Assembly (NCBI GenBank): GCA_016932715.1
Contig: JAFGCG010000001.1
Location: 1-64,000 of the forward strand
Origin: Anaerolineales bacterium
Lineage (GTDB): Bacteria > Chloroflexota > Anaerolineae > Anaerolineales > Villigracilaceae
Direction of reading: 5' to 3'
DNA length: 64,000 nucleotides
Shown here: in pieces, positions 29,838-38,534 of the stretch
Layout: each line of letters opens with the position of its first letter
How positions within the stretch are numbered: position 1 is the first letter of the stretch
Program-made: the position numbers and the translations under genes
The notes under the pieces: model-generated
The model's input: the letters and a program-made list of their open reading frames with translations, nothing else
The model's database searches: none
Told to the model about the DNA's origin: nothing

Positions 29838-29879
29838 AAGCAAAAAGCCGTGTATGGAAATATGCACGGCTTTTTGCTT
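29838..29879 (+). terminator. Terminator after glsB
   Basis: AAGCAAAAAGCCGTG pairs with CACGGCTTTTTGCTT around a 12-base loop, with T-rich sequence on both strands. Confidence 0.88.
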
Positions 29880-30043
29880 TCAGAAGCGGAATGAGCACAT
29901 GGTTATAATTGAAACATTATGCCATACATCGGCGATCAGTTATCCGGAAGATGTGACAAAGCTGTTTGTTGAAAATTGCCAGCTTTATATTGAAGGCAAG
30001 CCACTGAAACATCGAGTTGATTTTGAGAGAGGATACTAACCCC

Positions 30044-30991
30044 ATGCCCCCCACCCTCAACGACATCCGTGAAGCTGCAAGGCGGATTAAACCTTATGTC
30101 CATCGCACGCCTGTATTGACCAACGAAAGCCTGAATGAGAAAGTCCGAGCCCAGGTCTATCTCAAATGCGAAAATCTGCAAAAGGTCGGCGCGTTCAAGT
30201 TTCGCGGCGCCTGCAATGCAGTGTTTTCACTGGATGACGAGACTGCCGGGCGCGGTGTCTGCACGCATTCATCCGGCAATCACGCGCAGGCGCTGGCGCT
30301 GGCGGCCAGGCTGCGCGGCATCCCCGCCTACATCGCCATGCCGAACACTGCGCCGGCTGTAAAGAAGGCTGCGGTCGCCGGTTATGGCGGACAAATCACG
30401 TTCTGTGAACCAACCCTGGAGTCGCGCGAAGCGGCTCTCGCGAAAATCGTCGCAGAAACCGGTGCAACAGTCGTCCATCCTTACAACGACGAGCGCGTCA
30501 TCGCCGGACAGGGAACCGCCGCGCTCGAACTGTTGGAGGACCTTCCCGATCTGGACATAGTCATCGCACCCATCGGCGGCGGCGGACTCCTGAGCGGGAC
30601 CTCCACAGCAGCAACAGAACTCAAGAAAAACATCCGTGTCATCGGCGCGGAACCTGAAATGGCGGACGACGCGTATCGCTCGCTGAAGGAAGGGCGGATT
30701 CTTCCGTCGGTGAAGCCAAAGACCGTTGCAGATGGCTTGCTCACCTCGTTTGGTACGCTGACATTCCCAATCGTCCGGGAGCGCGTCGAGCAGATCATCA
30801 CTGTCAGCGAACAGGGAATTATCGAGGCGATGAAGTTCATTTGGGAGCGCGCCAAGATCATCATCGAACCCTCTGCTGCAGTGGCTGTTGGCGTATTGTG
30901 GGAAAAGAAAATCGATTTGAGCGGCTTGAAAGTGGGAGTGATCCTCAGCGGCGGAAACGTGGATCTCGAAAAGCTGCCGTGGCAATCATAA
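30044..30991 (+). CDS. PLP-dependent serine/threonine dehydratase-type enzyme
   Basis: A 315-residue fold-type II PLP enzyme. The PLP lysine is in GAFKFRGACNAV, the substrate loop is HSSGNHAQALALAA, the phosphate loop is GGGGLLSGT and the C-terminal SGGNVDLEKL is present. There is no ACT domain, so it is the short, non-isoleucine-regulated form. It could be a catabolic threonine or serine dehydratase, a serine racemase or a hydroxyaspartate ammonia-lyase, which cannot be separated by eye. An ATG at 30017 is also in frame; I prefer 30044. A TATAAT at 29904-29909 is a possible -10. Confidence 0.85.
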   Translation: MPPTLNDIREAARRIKPYVHRTPVLTNESLNEKVRAQVYLKCENLQKVGAFKFRGACNAVFSLDDETAGRGVCTHSSGNHAQALALAARLRGIPAYIAMPNTAPAVKKAAVAGYGGQITFCEPTLESREAALAKIVAETGATVVHPYNDERVIAGQGTAALELLEDLPDLDIVIAPIGGGGLLSGTSTAATELKKNIRVIGAEPEMADDAYRSLKEGRILPSVKPKTVADGLLTSFGTLTFPIVRERVEQIITVSEQGIIEAMKFIWERAKIIIEPSAAVAVGVLWEKKIDLSGLKVGVILSGGNVDLEKLPWQS

Positions 30992-30998
30992 GACCGGA

Positions 30999-32354
30999 CT
31001 ATAGCAAATAGACTTCCACCATTTCGCCTGCCGACAACCCGGTCGCATCGGGATGAATGCGCAGAAGTCCATCGGCGGAAGCGAGGGTAAAGATCAAGTT
31101 ACTCTTGCCGAAGATAGGCTCAGCATCATAATTAGCGATTAGCGATTGGCGATTAGCGGTTAGCGGTTGGCGATCAGCGGTTAGCGGTTGGCGATCAGCG
31201 ATTGGCAACTGGCGATTGGCGATGAGCTTTACGGGCCACCAGTCTTCGCGGCCGGCTTGCGATGGCAGATTCACAGTAAGCCGTGCCAGGACGGTTGCTC
31301 TCGGCCTGGGCAGCGCGCCGAGTAATTTCTCGAGCACCGGTACGACAAACAAATATCCATTTACCAGCGCGCTGACAGGGTTGCCAGGCAGCCCGATAAC
31401 AGCCTTTCCGTCGCAGACGCCTAAAATCGTGGGCTTGCCGGGGCGCGTGTTGATGCCATGGACCAGCACACCCGGCGTGCCCAGGGAGCGAATGACCTCC
31501 GCGGTCATATCGCGCGTCGAGGCGGATGAACCGGCTGTGATGATGACCACGTCACACTCCAATAACGCTTTGGCAGCCGCATCTTTGAGCGCCTCGAACT
31601 CATCAGAGATGATGCCATAGCGCGTGGCTGTCCCACCTGACTTTTCCACCAAAGCACTCAGCGTATAGGAATTGACGTCGCGCACCTGGCCCGGTCGCGG
31701 GGACTGGGAAGGGTCAACAACTTCATCCCCTGTCGAGATCAGCCCGACTCGGACTTTTCTCACCACGTTGGCTTTCGTGACTCCCAGCGCCATGAGCCCC
31801 CCGATCTCCGCGGGACGCATCCGACTCCCCTTCGGCTGGATCAATTGTCCCTGCGCCACATCCTCCCCGACGCGGATCACGTTCTCGCCCTCCGCGATCG
31901 CGCGGAAGATTTCGATTTCGTTTGTCGGGGCTGGGCTTGCCCCTGCCCCCAGGCGACCGTGAAAGTCGCCCCTACGGATTATTTGTGTATATTCCAACAT
32001 CACCACCGCATCAGCACCTCTGGGTAACATCCCGCCGGTGTGGATCGACGCGCATTGTCCCGCCTCAACTTCGAATGCGGGCGCAGCCCCCATTGGAACT
32101 TCACCAATGAGGTTGAGGTAGGCTGGCAGCGAATCGCTGGCCCCATGCGTATCCCCGGCGCGGACCGCGTACCCGTCCACGGTGGAACGCTCAAAATCCG
32201 GCAAGGGATGTGACGCGCGGAGGTCTGCCGCGAGGACGCGGCCTAAGGCTGAGGGAACGTCGATTAATTCGGAATCAGTGATCGGCGGCGAAAGATATGA
32301 GAAGAGCAGCGCGCGGGCGTCATCAGGAGGCAGAAGCGTCAAAAACTCGGGCAT
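30999..32354 (-). CDS. moeA: Molybdopterin molybdenumtransferase MoeA
   Basis: A 451-residue enzyme that ligates molybdate or tungstate to molybdopterin. It has FERSTVDGYAVRAGD, GAVKL-type core strands, ISTGDEVVDP, TAGSSASTRDMT and GLPGNPVSALVNGY. Two inserted stretches are encoded by repeats: residues about 125-144 (GAGASPAPTNEIE) by a double hairpin, and residues about 378-408 by thirteen 7-base units giving a 7-residue period (LPIADRQ, PLTADRQ, PLTANRQ). It is the second MoeA in the window. An AOR gene downstream in the window is a plausible client. It converges with the dehydratase gene, with only 7 bases between. Confidence 0.93.
   Translation of the reverse strand: MPEFLTLLPPDDARALLFSYLSPPITDSELIDVPSALGRVLAADLRASHPLPDFERSTVDGYAVRAGDTHGASDSLPAYLNLIGEVPMGAAPAFEVEAGQCASIHTGGMLPRGADAVVMLEYTQIIRRGDFHGRLGAGASPAPTNEIEIFRAIAEGENVIRVGEDVAQGQLIQPKGSRMRPAEIGGLMALGVTKANVVRKVRVGLISTGDEVVDPSQSPRPGQVRDVNSYTLSALVEKSGGTATRYGIISDEFEALKDAAAKALLECDVVIITAGSSASTRDMTAEVIRSLGTPGVLVHGINTRPGKPTILGVCDGKAVIGLPGNPVSALVNGYLFVVPVLEKLLGALPRPRATVLARLTVNLPSQAGREDWWPVKLIANRQLPIADRQPLTADRQPLTANRQSLIANYDAEPIFGKSNLIFTLASADGLLRIHPDATGLSAGEMVEVYLL
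31132..31222. repeat. Family A heptad array inside moeA, thirteen units
   Basis: Thirteen exact 7-base steps of the form TTRGCGR (TTAGCGA, TTGGCGA, TTAGCGG, TCAGCGG) lie within the coding sequence. Because three heptads equal seven codons, the peptide repeats every seven residues. Confidence 0.92.
31924..31980. repeat. Family I double-hairpin repeat inside moeA
   Basis: GGGGCTGGGCTTGCCCC and GGCGACCGTGAAAGTCGCC are two adjacent hairpins read in frame within moeA. The element ends CCCCTACGGATT. Confidence 0.65.
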
Positions 32355-32358
32355 ACGA

Positions 32359-33231
32359 CTAGTGAAGCCAGAAAAAACTCACGCTCAAAAAGTAAGCGGT
32401 CAGCCCGAACACTGTCAGAGCGGTCACGGTTAGGAGTCTCCAATTGGTTGGCGCACCCAGGGCAATGTTACGAAGCTGGTAAATTTGAAACAGGGCAAAG
32501 GGCAGTGTCAAAAAGGCAGGCAGAACAAGGGAAAGCCTGAGACCAAAGACTGGCGCCGCCAAAAAGAAAAGATAGGCAAGCAGGATGAAAAGATGATGCA
32601 GAGGCACAACCCGCTCCCAGCCAAGCCCCGTCAGGAAGGTACTGCGACTGTATTTCGTGTCCGAAGCAAAGGCGGGGAAATCCATGACGATGAAGTAGGC
32701 AAAAGCCAGGAACGTCAGGGGAATGGTAATCAGCAGGAAGCGATGCGTTTCACCCGATTGAAGGATGTATCCAATCGAAGGAACGACATATGCCAGTTGT
32801 GCCGCCAGGATGAATTCACCAAACCCGCGATTGATAAAGCGGAGAGGAGGAATGGAATAGGCGAGGACAAGCAGGAGAGAGAGCAAAAGAAAGGTAAAAG
32901 CAGGAACGGGCAGGTGGTCGTTGTTGTAGAGGAGAAATGCAATGACCGCATTTGCGGTGAGTGCTGCGATGGAAACGTACAACGCGTTGTTACGAAGCGC
33001 CAGGCGGTCTTTGAGAGTCTCGCCTTCGACGATGGGTTCGTTGATAGGTCGAAAGACCTCTGCCAGCAAATTCATGCTCGCCTGCGCGAGCAGGACCGCA
33101 GCAAGCCCAAGCCAGAAGGAGTCGCTGCGGAACTGTTTGCCGAGGTAATTGGCAATGCTCGTGCCGAGAAAATAGGTCAGCGCGGCGAGCAGCAGGTGAA
33201 GCGGGCGGGAGAGACGGAGGAGGTTTTTCAA
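32359..33231 (-). CDS. UbiA-family prenyltransferase-like protein with altered Asp motif
   Basis: A 290-residue protein with about eight helices in the UbiA pattern. The second motif region (VMDFPAFASDTKYSRST) keeps two aspartates. The first motif, normally NDxxDxxxD, reads NLLAEVFRPINE, so two magnesium-binding aspartates are replaced by glutamate or arginine. It may have a changed activity or accept a different donor, for example a menaquinone-like or lipid substrate. It begins 5 bases from the moeA start side and probably shares a transcript with moeA. Confidence 0.75.
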   Translation of the reverse strand: MKNLLRLSRPLHLLLAALTYFLGTSIANYLGKQFRSDSFWLGLAAVLLAQASMNLLAEVFRPINEPIVEGETLKDRLALRNNALYVSIAALTANAVIAFLLYNNDHLPVPAFTFLLLSLLLVLAYSIPPLRFINRGFGEFILAAQLAYVVPSIGYILQSGETHRFLLITIPLTFLAFAYFIVMDFPAFASDTKYSRSTFLTGLGWERVVPLHHLFILLAYLFFLAAPVFGLRLSLVLPAFLTLPFALFQIYQLRNIALGAPTNWRLLTVTALTVFGLTAYFLSVSFFWLH

Positions 33232-33240
33232 TTTGGGATT

Positions 33241-33263
33241 TCCGATTTACGATTGACGATTTG
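33241..33263. repeat. Family A heptads, three units
   Basis: CCGATTT, ACGATTG and ACGATTT lie just upstream of the UbiA-like gene, in the gap after the aminotransferase. Confidence 0.6.
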
Positions 33264-33288
33264 GCTTTCAAACACAAGGGACAGGATT

Positions 33289-34395
33289 TTATTTGGAAAG
33301 AAACTCTTCCAGCTTTTCCACTGCGGGTGGAAGATTCTTCCTTCCGAGCCCCAAACGGAAATGATTCTGGGCGTCATCATACACCGAACCGGGCAAAAGG
33401 AGTACACTGGCTTTTTTCACCAGTTCGTCACAGAAGTTTTCCACGCTGCCGCCAAGGTAACGCGGAAAAGCCATCGAGCCTGCCTGCGGACGCACCCAGG
33501 AGAAAAGATCAGAGTGACGAGCAAAAAGATCATCGATGACAGCGAGATTATTCTTAATGATATCCAGGTTGCGTTCGGCAAGTTTTGTGCGATTTCGCAT
33601 GGCAACCTCGGCAAGAAACTCACTGGGAGCGGAGTTGCAGATCGTGGTGTAGTCCTTGAGGGATGCCATCTTTTCGTAGATTTTCCTGTTCTTTGTGGCA
33701 ACCCAGCCAATGCGCAGACCTGCCAGCCCGTAAGTTTTGGAGGTCACACCCAGGGAAATGGCATGATCGCCCAGATCACACCCGGCGGGCAAACGCGCCG
33801 CAGGGTCATACTCGGATTCCCGATACACCTCGTCAGAAAAAAGCAAAAGGTTATTTTCACGCGCAAATTTGTGCACGGCGGCATAGTCTTCACGAGACAT
33901 CAGATACCCGGTTGGGTTATGCGGCGTATTGATGATGAGGGCTTTGGTATTTGTCCGCATCAGGTGACGGAGCTCGTCCAGGTCGAGCGACCACCCGTTT
34001 TCTGTGCGCGCCCGCCAGGGACTCACATCACAGCCTGCGGCGCGCGCCACCTCTGCCAGGGACTGGTATCCGGGCGAATGGACGATGACGTGATCGTATT
34101 CCTTGAAGGCGGCAAACATGAAGAGGAAGATCGCCTCCTCCGCGCCGGAATGGACGAGGATCTCTTCAGGCTGGATCGTTTCGTAGAGTTTGCAGATCGC
34201 GCCGCGCAAGGCCGGACCGCCCTGTGATTCGGTATAGCCCAGCCACACCTGCTGAAATCTTTCCGCCGCGCCCTTTTCGAGCGCGAGCAGGTCCGCAATG
34301 GACATGGATTCAGAGTCTGAGGCACAGAGCAGGTATTCCGTGTTGAATTCGTATTTGGCAAAGTAACGTTCGAGTTTGAAGGGAGGCAGGTTCAT
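33289..34395 (-). CDS. PLP-dependent aminotransferase, class I/II
   Basis: A 368-residue fold-type I aminotransferase. The PLP lysine is in GVTSKTYGLAGLRIGW, with the substrate/PLP stretch NTPHNPTGYLMS and FSDEVYRESEYD. The amino donor and acceptor cannot be told from sequence. I start at 34395 (MNLPPFKLERYFAKYEF); the upstream in-frame start at 34416 would take its first residues from a repeat. No ribosome site is seen. Confidence 0.85.
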   Translation of the reverse strand: MNLPPFKLERYFAKYEFNTEYLLCASDSESMSIADLLALEKGAAERFQQVWLGYTESQGGPALRGAICKLYETIQPEEILVHSGAEEAIFLFMFAAFKEYDHVIVHSPGYQSLAEVARAAGCDVSPWRARTENGWSLDLDELRHLMRTNTKALIINTPHNPTGYLMSREDYAAVHKFARENNLLLFSDEVYRESEYDPAARLPAGCDLGDHAISLGVTSKTYGLAGLRIGWVATKNRKIYEKMASLKDYTTICNSAPSEFLAEVAMRNRTKLAERNLDIIKNNLAVIDDLFARHSDLFSWVRPQAGSMAFPRYLGGSVENFCDELVKKASVLLLPGSVYDDAQNHFRLGLGRKNLPPAVEKLEEFLSK

Positions 34396-34397
34396 GG

Positions 34398-34498
34398 TTT
34401 TTACCACGAAGGGCACGAAGGAGCACTAAGGTTTGATAACTGGCGCAGCATGATGACTTTCCTTGGATTTTCCTCCGGACACTTCGTATCCTTTGTGT
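34398..34498. repeat. Family D words in the aminotransferase-DinB gap
   Basis: CCACGAAGGGCACGAAGGAG at one end and CTTCGTATCCTTTGTGTTT at the other are complementary in theme. They belong with the ACACGGA/ACACAAAGG elements at 53294, 53617 and 54774. Confidence 0.4.
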
Positions 34499-34972
34499 TT
34501 AAGTCTTCAATACCTTTTTCATATCACGATAATGGAGCTGGTTATGCAGGAACAGCATTTTAATCATTTCGCGCAGGGTCGTCACTCCCAGGAAAGGATG
34601 CCGGCCCTGCTTGTCCAGATCGGCTTCAGATAAACCAGATGTCCAGGCGACTGATTTTGTGCGGATAGTTCTGTATTGCTCCAGCAATTCCTGCGGAGTC
34701 AACTCTTTTGTCCGCGCTTGCATGGCAGCGTTGTAACGGTCAATCGAAAAATCGTCCGGGGCGCCCGCCTCACCCTGACGAATACTCTCAAAGAGCTCGA
34801 GCAGCCCACGCTCCGAGGTGGCGAAGTGTGCCAGCACGTTGCGGATCGTCCAGGTGGCGCCCTCGGTGTAGACCTCCTTTTGCCACTGGCTATCTGTCAA
34901 CCCGGTAAAAACGGACACAAATCTTTCTCCTTCTGATTTGAGTTTTTCAGCAAGTTCATTGACTTCAGACAT
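34499..34972 (-). CDS. DinB family protein
   Basis: A 157-residue four-helix-bundle protein of the DinB superfamily. Potential metal-ligand histidines are in NVLAHFATSERG and FLHNQLHYRDMKKVL near the C-terminus. Members include metal-dependent thiol transferases; the reaction here is unknown. GGAG lies upstream of the ATG. It follows the SDR gene on the same strand by about 50 bases. Confidence 0.8.
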   Translation of the reverse strand: MSEVNELAEKLKSEGERFVSVFTGLTDSQWQKEVYTEGATWTIRNVLAHFATSERGLLELFESIRQGEAGAPDDFSIDRYNAAMQARTKELTPQELLEQYRTIRTKSVAWTSGLSEADLDKQGRHPFLGVTTLREMIKMLFLHNQLHYRDMKKVLKT

Positions 34973-35022
34973 ATTGGTCTCCTGGTCGGCTCGTCTACTA
35001 GTCGGTCCGCTCAGTGCGAGAA

Positions 35023-35727
35023 TTATATTAAAGAATAACCCCCATCCACGACAATCGTTTGCCCGGTAATGTACTCATTCTCCAGCAAGAATTCGAGGGC
35101 TGAGGCGATCTCTTCGGCGCGCGCCGGACGTTTGAGCGGGACCCGATTAATCAGCCGCTGCCACTCCTCAGCGGAGACAAGCTCCGATCGCAGGACCAAT
35201 CCCGGCGCGATGGCATTGACGCGGATCTGCGGCGCAAACGCGCGGGCGAGAACCCTGGTCAGGGATTCGAGGGCGGCTTTACTGACTGTATACGAAGGAT
35301 AGCGACTCCAGGCCTTTTGTGCGCCCACATCCGTGATGTTGACGATCAGCCCGCCGCCGGTCATCTTCTTTGCACATGCCTGCGCGAGCAGGAAGGGAGC
35401 CCGGAGATTAAGATCAAGGGACGCATCCCAATCTTCGAGCGTGAGCGAGTCGACGTTTCCGCTCAGCATGAAGGCGGCGGAATTAACCAGGACATTGAGA
35501 GAATCGAATGTAGAAACCAGAGATTGGATTTGGGCAGGATCGGTGAGATCGGCTTGGGAGAGGATGGCGCGCCTCCCAACGGATTCAACTTCCGTCTGAG
35601 TCTGACGCGCCGCCTCCAGCGAGCGATGATAGTGGAGCAGGATGTCGAACCCATGCCGCGCGAGCGTCAAAGCGAAGACCTTCCCCAATCGATGCGCCGC
35701 GCCCGTGACCAGGGCAAGAGGTGCCAT
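35023..35727 (-). CDS. SDR family oxidoreductase (pteridine reductase-like)
   Basis: A 234-residue Rossmann enzyme. The N-terminal dinucleotide site is VTGAAHRLGKVFAL, with NSAAFMLSG, and the catalytic pair is in YPSYTVSKAALE. TGAAHRLG is a pattern found in pteridine reductase-like members, so NADPH use is likely. I start at 35727, because residues further upstream would be encoded by a repeat. TACAAT at 35739-35734 ends six bases before this ATG, suggesting a leaderless transcript. Confidence 0.82.
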   Translation of the reverse strand: MAPLALVTGAAHRLGKVFALTLARHGFDILLHYHRSLEAARQTQTEVESVGRRAILSQADLTDPAQIQSLVSTFDSLNVLVNSAAFMLSGNVDSLTLEDWDASLDLNLRAPFLLAQACAKKMTGGGLIVNITDVGAQKAWSRYPSYTVSKAALESLTRVLARAFAPQIRVNAIAPGLVLRSELVSAEEWQRLINRVPLKRPARAEEIASALEFLLENEYITGQTIVVDGGYSLI

Positions 35728-35733
35728 GGGGGA

Positions 35734-35739
35734 ATTGTA
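35734..35739 (-). promoter_or_regulatory. -10 element next to SDR start (possible leaderless mRNA)
   Basis: TACAAT on the minus strand is exactly six bases from the ATG at 35727. No ribosome site lies between and no clear -35 is seen. Confidence 0.4.
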
Positions 35740-35754
35740 ATGGGTAAATTGGGA

Positions 35755-35850
35755 AAAAGGTAGACAGGTATACAAGTAGACACATAAACAGGTCAGCGGC
35801 CCGTCTACGTGTCTACTTGAATACTTGCTTACTTGTGTACTTATCTACTT
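35755..35850. repeat. Family E words (GTAGACA/TGTCTAC)
   Basis: GTATACAAGTAGACAC and GTGTCTACTTGAATAC form near-palindromic arms, with more CTTACTTGTGTACTT words beyond. The same words recur at 56510-56560. Confidence 0.6.
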
Positions 35851-36810
35851 CTTGAAGTAATTGGAAACGAAGAACCATATATTCGCCGGGCGCTCCGCGA
35901 GGCGGCGCATGTAGTATGGATACCAGTGCGTGCCAAATGGAACATACACGCGCACAGGGTAGCCCTGTTTTACGAGCTGCTCCTGCAAGTCCCGGCGGAT
36001 ACCGAAGAGCATCTGGAATTCGAGTGCTTCTTTTGGCAAGCCCGCTTTTTCAGCATATTGCTTCGCGAAGGCGATGCGCTTTTCGTCGTGGGTCGCAATC
36101 GCAGGGATCGGCGGTACGCGCCCATCCGCGCTGACCTGGTTGGCTTCGATCTTGAGGGCGGCATCGATCGTCAGCTTGGTCAACAAATCAAAGGTCGCGT
36201 CCACATCCGCTTTTTTCGGAAAGGCCTTGTCGGGCGGTTCCTTGTAGGCGCCTTTGACAAGCCGAAGAGGGGTATTGTATTCAAGCAGCTTGCGCACATC
36301 GGCTTCCGTGCGATAGAGATAGGATTGCACCACCATGCCAACCTGGTTTACGCTGAAGCCGCGCTGCAGCATGGAGTAGAACGTATCAAGCGTTACATCG
36401 GTATAGGGAGTGTCTTCCATGTCAATACGCACAAAATTGCCATGCTTCCTGACTTGGTCGAGGATGCGCACCAGATTCCGGCGGCAGATCTCCTCATCCA
36501 GCCCCATGCCGATCTGTGTCAACTTGATGGAAACGTTCGCCCGGATACCCGCCTGATCGATTTCATTGAGGATGGCAAGGATATCTTCCGTTGCCCGATC
36601 TGCCTCTTCGACAGTCGAGGTATGTTCCCCCAGATGGTCCAATGTGGCGTTGATCCCCTTTTCATTCAACTCACGGATGGCACGGATCGCATCGGCGCAG
36701 GTTTCGCCCGCGACGAACCTTGATGCCATACGCCATGCAAATCCCCAATTTGTGATGAGCTTCTGCGCCCAGGTCGCCTTGGAAAGATAGATGAAAAAAG
36801 AGCGTAGCAT
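35845..36810 (-). CDS. Proline dehydrogenase
   Basis: A 321-residue TIM-barrel flavoenzyme that oxidises proline to pyrroline-5-carboxylate and passes electrons to quinone. It shows NATLDHLGEH, NVSIKLTQIGMGLD, VRIDMEDTPYTDVTL, LVKGAYKE and ATHDEKRI, and ends in YYMRRLAERPANIWF, which carries the paired arginines of the substrate site. The second enzyme, P5C dehydrogenase, is not fused and not in the window. GAGGA precedes the ATG. Confidence 0.9.
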   Translation of the reverse strand: MLRSFFIYLSKATWAQKLITNWGFAWRMASRFVAGETCADAIRAIRELNEKGINATLDHLGEHTSTVEEADRATEDILAILNEIDQAGIRANVSIKLTQIGMGLDEEICRRNLVRILDQVRKHGNFVRIDMEDTPYTDVTLDTFYSMLQRGFSVNQVGMVVQSYLYRTEADVRKLLEYNTPLRLVKGAYKEPPDKAFPKKADVDATFDLLTKLTIDAALKIEANQVSADGRVPPIPAIATHDEKRIAFAKQYAEKAGLPKEALEFQMLFGIRRDLQEQLVKQGYPVRVYVPFGTHWYPYYMRRLAERPANIWFFVSNYFKK

Positions 36811-36988
36811 TTTCCTGTCCTCGGGTGGATATGGAATAGAAAAACCAAAACCCTAAAGGTCTCGTTGCGCCGCGAACCGTTCTGCATCGTGAAAACCTGT
36901 AGGGTTCATCTCAGATTTATTCTAGCACAAAGGCAAAAAGGGGTGTGTTATACTTTTTCACGATATTTGTCATGTTTTCGGAGGCAGT

Positions 36989-38491
36989 GTGAGGAACCGC
37001 AGTTCCGTCCCCATCTTACGCGGGATATCCATCGCAATCTTATCCATCGCAGTCGTGCTGACCGTCATCGCACTGATCGGCTACAGCCGCCAGCGCAACA
37101 ACTATCCACGCGGCATGACCATCGCAGGCGTCCCCGTCGGCGGGGTTGACCCGCAGGTCGCCTCCGAGCGCGTGCTGCAAGTGTATTCGTCACCCATCGA
37201 AGTGCAGTATGGCGAAGCGATCATCCATGTTGACCCTTCGGTGGTCGGCTTTGAGCTGGATATGGACAGCATGATCGCCGCCGCAGACCTTGAACGCACC
37301 GGTGGTTCCTTCTGGGGTGGATTTTGGAACTATTTGTGGAACCGCGACCCCGCGCCGGTCGAGATCCCGTTAAGCGCGACGATCAGCGAAGAACGTTTAC
37401 GGGCTTACTTGCAGAATGAAATCTCCGCACGTTACGATGAACCTCCCACGCCGGCTCAGCCTGTCCCGGGCAGCACAACGTTCACAGCCGGCACACCCGG
37501 AATTATCCTCGATATTGACCGGGCAGTGCGTTTGATCGAAGACACACTCCGCTCGCCCAACAATCGGACCGTGGTGCTTTCCTTTCGGCAGAGCGCGGCC
37601 GCCCGGCCGACCATGCAAAACCTGGAAATATTGCTCCAGCAAAATATCACGGTGGCTGACTTCGACGGGGTCATCGGGGTTTACCTGCAGGATCTGCAGA
37701 ATGGGCAGGAGATCCACTTTGCCATGGATCAGGGTGAATTGATCTCGGTGAATCCGGATATTGCCTTCACCGCCTCCAGCACCGTAAAGATCCCGATCAT
37801 GGTTTCCTACTTCATCAAATACGGCAGCGATGCCTTGAGCGAACAGTCGACGGCTTTGCTCATGGACATGATCCGCAGATCCGAGAATCCGCCCGCGGAT
37901 CGTCTGATGGAAAGCCTGGATGCGCTGAGAGGTCCGCTGGTTGTGACGGAAGATATGCGCAAGATCGGGCTGGAAAATACCTTCCTGGCTGGTTTCTTTT
38001 GCAGTGCAGAGTTCCCCTGCCCGCTTTTGCAGCGGTTCGAGACCCCCGCGAACAAACGCACCGACGTCGAGACCGATCCCGACTCCTTCAACCAGACCAC
38101 CCCATCCGATATTGGCATGCTGCTGGCTGATATCTACCAATGCGCAGAAGGCGGCGGCGGCGCATTGATCGCCGCCTTCCCCGATAAGATCAGTAGTGAA
38201 CTCTGCAAGCAAATGATCACCCTGCTAGCCTCCGACAAGATCGGGGTTTTGATCGAGGCAGGCGTTCCGGAGGGGACGCAGGTCGCCCATAAACATGGCT
38301 GGATCAGCGATCCGTCCTCGCTTGTCATCAAAAACATCAGCGATGCCGGGATTGTCTATACGCCCGGCGGCAATTATGTCCTGGTGATCTATGCTTATCA
38401 CCCGGTGCAAACGGTCTGGGAGCCGGTCTCCGGACTCTTCGCACAGATGTCACAGGCAGTTTACAATTACTATAACATCCCGACTCAATAA
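36989..38491 (+). CDS. Membrane-anchored serine hydrolase (class A beta-lactamase-like) with N-terminal PG-binding-like region
   Basis: A 500-residue protein with one N-terminal anchor (ISIAILSIAVVLTVIALIGY), then a region resembling the YoaR/VanW-type putative peptidoglycan-binding domain (GMTIAGVPVGGVDPQVA). The C-terminal domain from about residue 210 is of the beta-lactamase/transpeptidase fold with the SxxK motif in TASSTVKIPIMVS and KHGWISDPS in place of the KTG motif. It probably acts on cell-wall peptides or is an inactive relative rather than a resistance enzyme. The start is a GTG with GGAGG upstream. Confidence 0.75.
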   Translation: MRNRSSVPILRGISIAILSIAVVLTVIALIGYSRQRNNYPRGMTIAGVPVGGVDPQVASERVLQVYSSPIEVQYGEAIIHVDPSVVGFELDMDSMIAAADLERTGGSFWGGFWNYLWNRDPAPVEIPLSATISEERLRAYLQNEISARYDEPPTPAQPVPGSTTFTAGTPGIILDIDRAVRLIEDTLRSPNNRTVVLSFRQSAAARPTMQNLEILLQQNITVADFDGVIGVYLQDLQNGQEIHFAMDQGELISVNPDIAFTASSTVKIPIMVSYFIKYGSDALSEQSTALLMDMIRRSENPPADRLMESLDALRGPLVVTEDMRKIGLENTFLAGFFCSAEFPCPLLQRFETPANKRTDVETDPDSFNQTTPSDIGMLLADIYQCAEGGGGALIAAFPDKISSELCKQMITLLASDKIGVLIEAGVPEGTQVAHKHGWISDPSSLVIKNISDAGIVYTPGGNYVLVIYAYHPVQTVWEPVSGLFAQMSQAVYNYYNIPTQ

Positions 38492-38522
38492 AGGACTTCG
38501 CAATATTTTATGCCCGTAAGGG

Positions 38523-38528
38523 TATAAT
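38523..38528 (+). promoter_or_regulatory. -10 element next to COG1579 gene start (possible leaderless mRNA)
   Basis: TATAAT ends six bases before the ATG at 38535 with no ribosome site between. Confidence 0.45.
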
Positions 38529-38534
38529 CGGACC

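Noticed and set aside
29899-30039. 46-codon small open frame (MVIIETLCHTSAIS...) before the dehydratase
   Set aside because: It contains the likely -10 box TATAAT at 29904-29909 and has no ribosome site, so it is more likely leader DNA.
32485-34227. Long plus-strand open frame of 580 codons
   Set aside because: It lies opposite the UbiA-like and aminotransferase genes, is very rich in Lys, Gln, Arg and His with no hydrophobic core, and is explained as the antisense of those genes.
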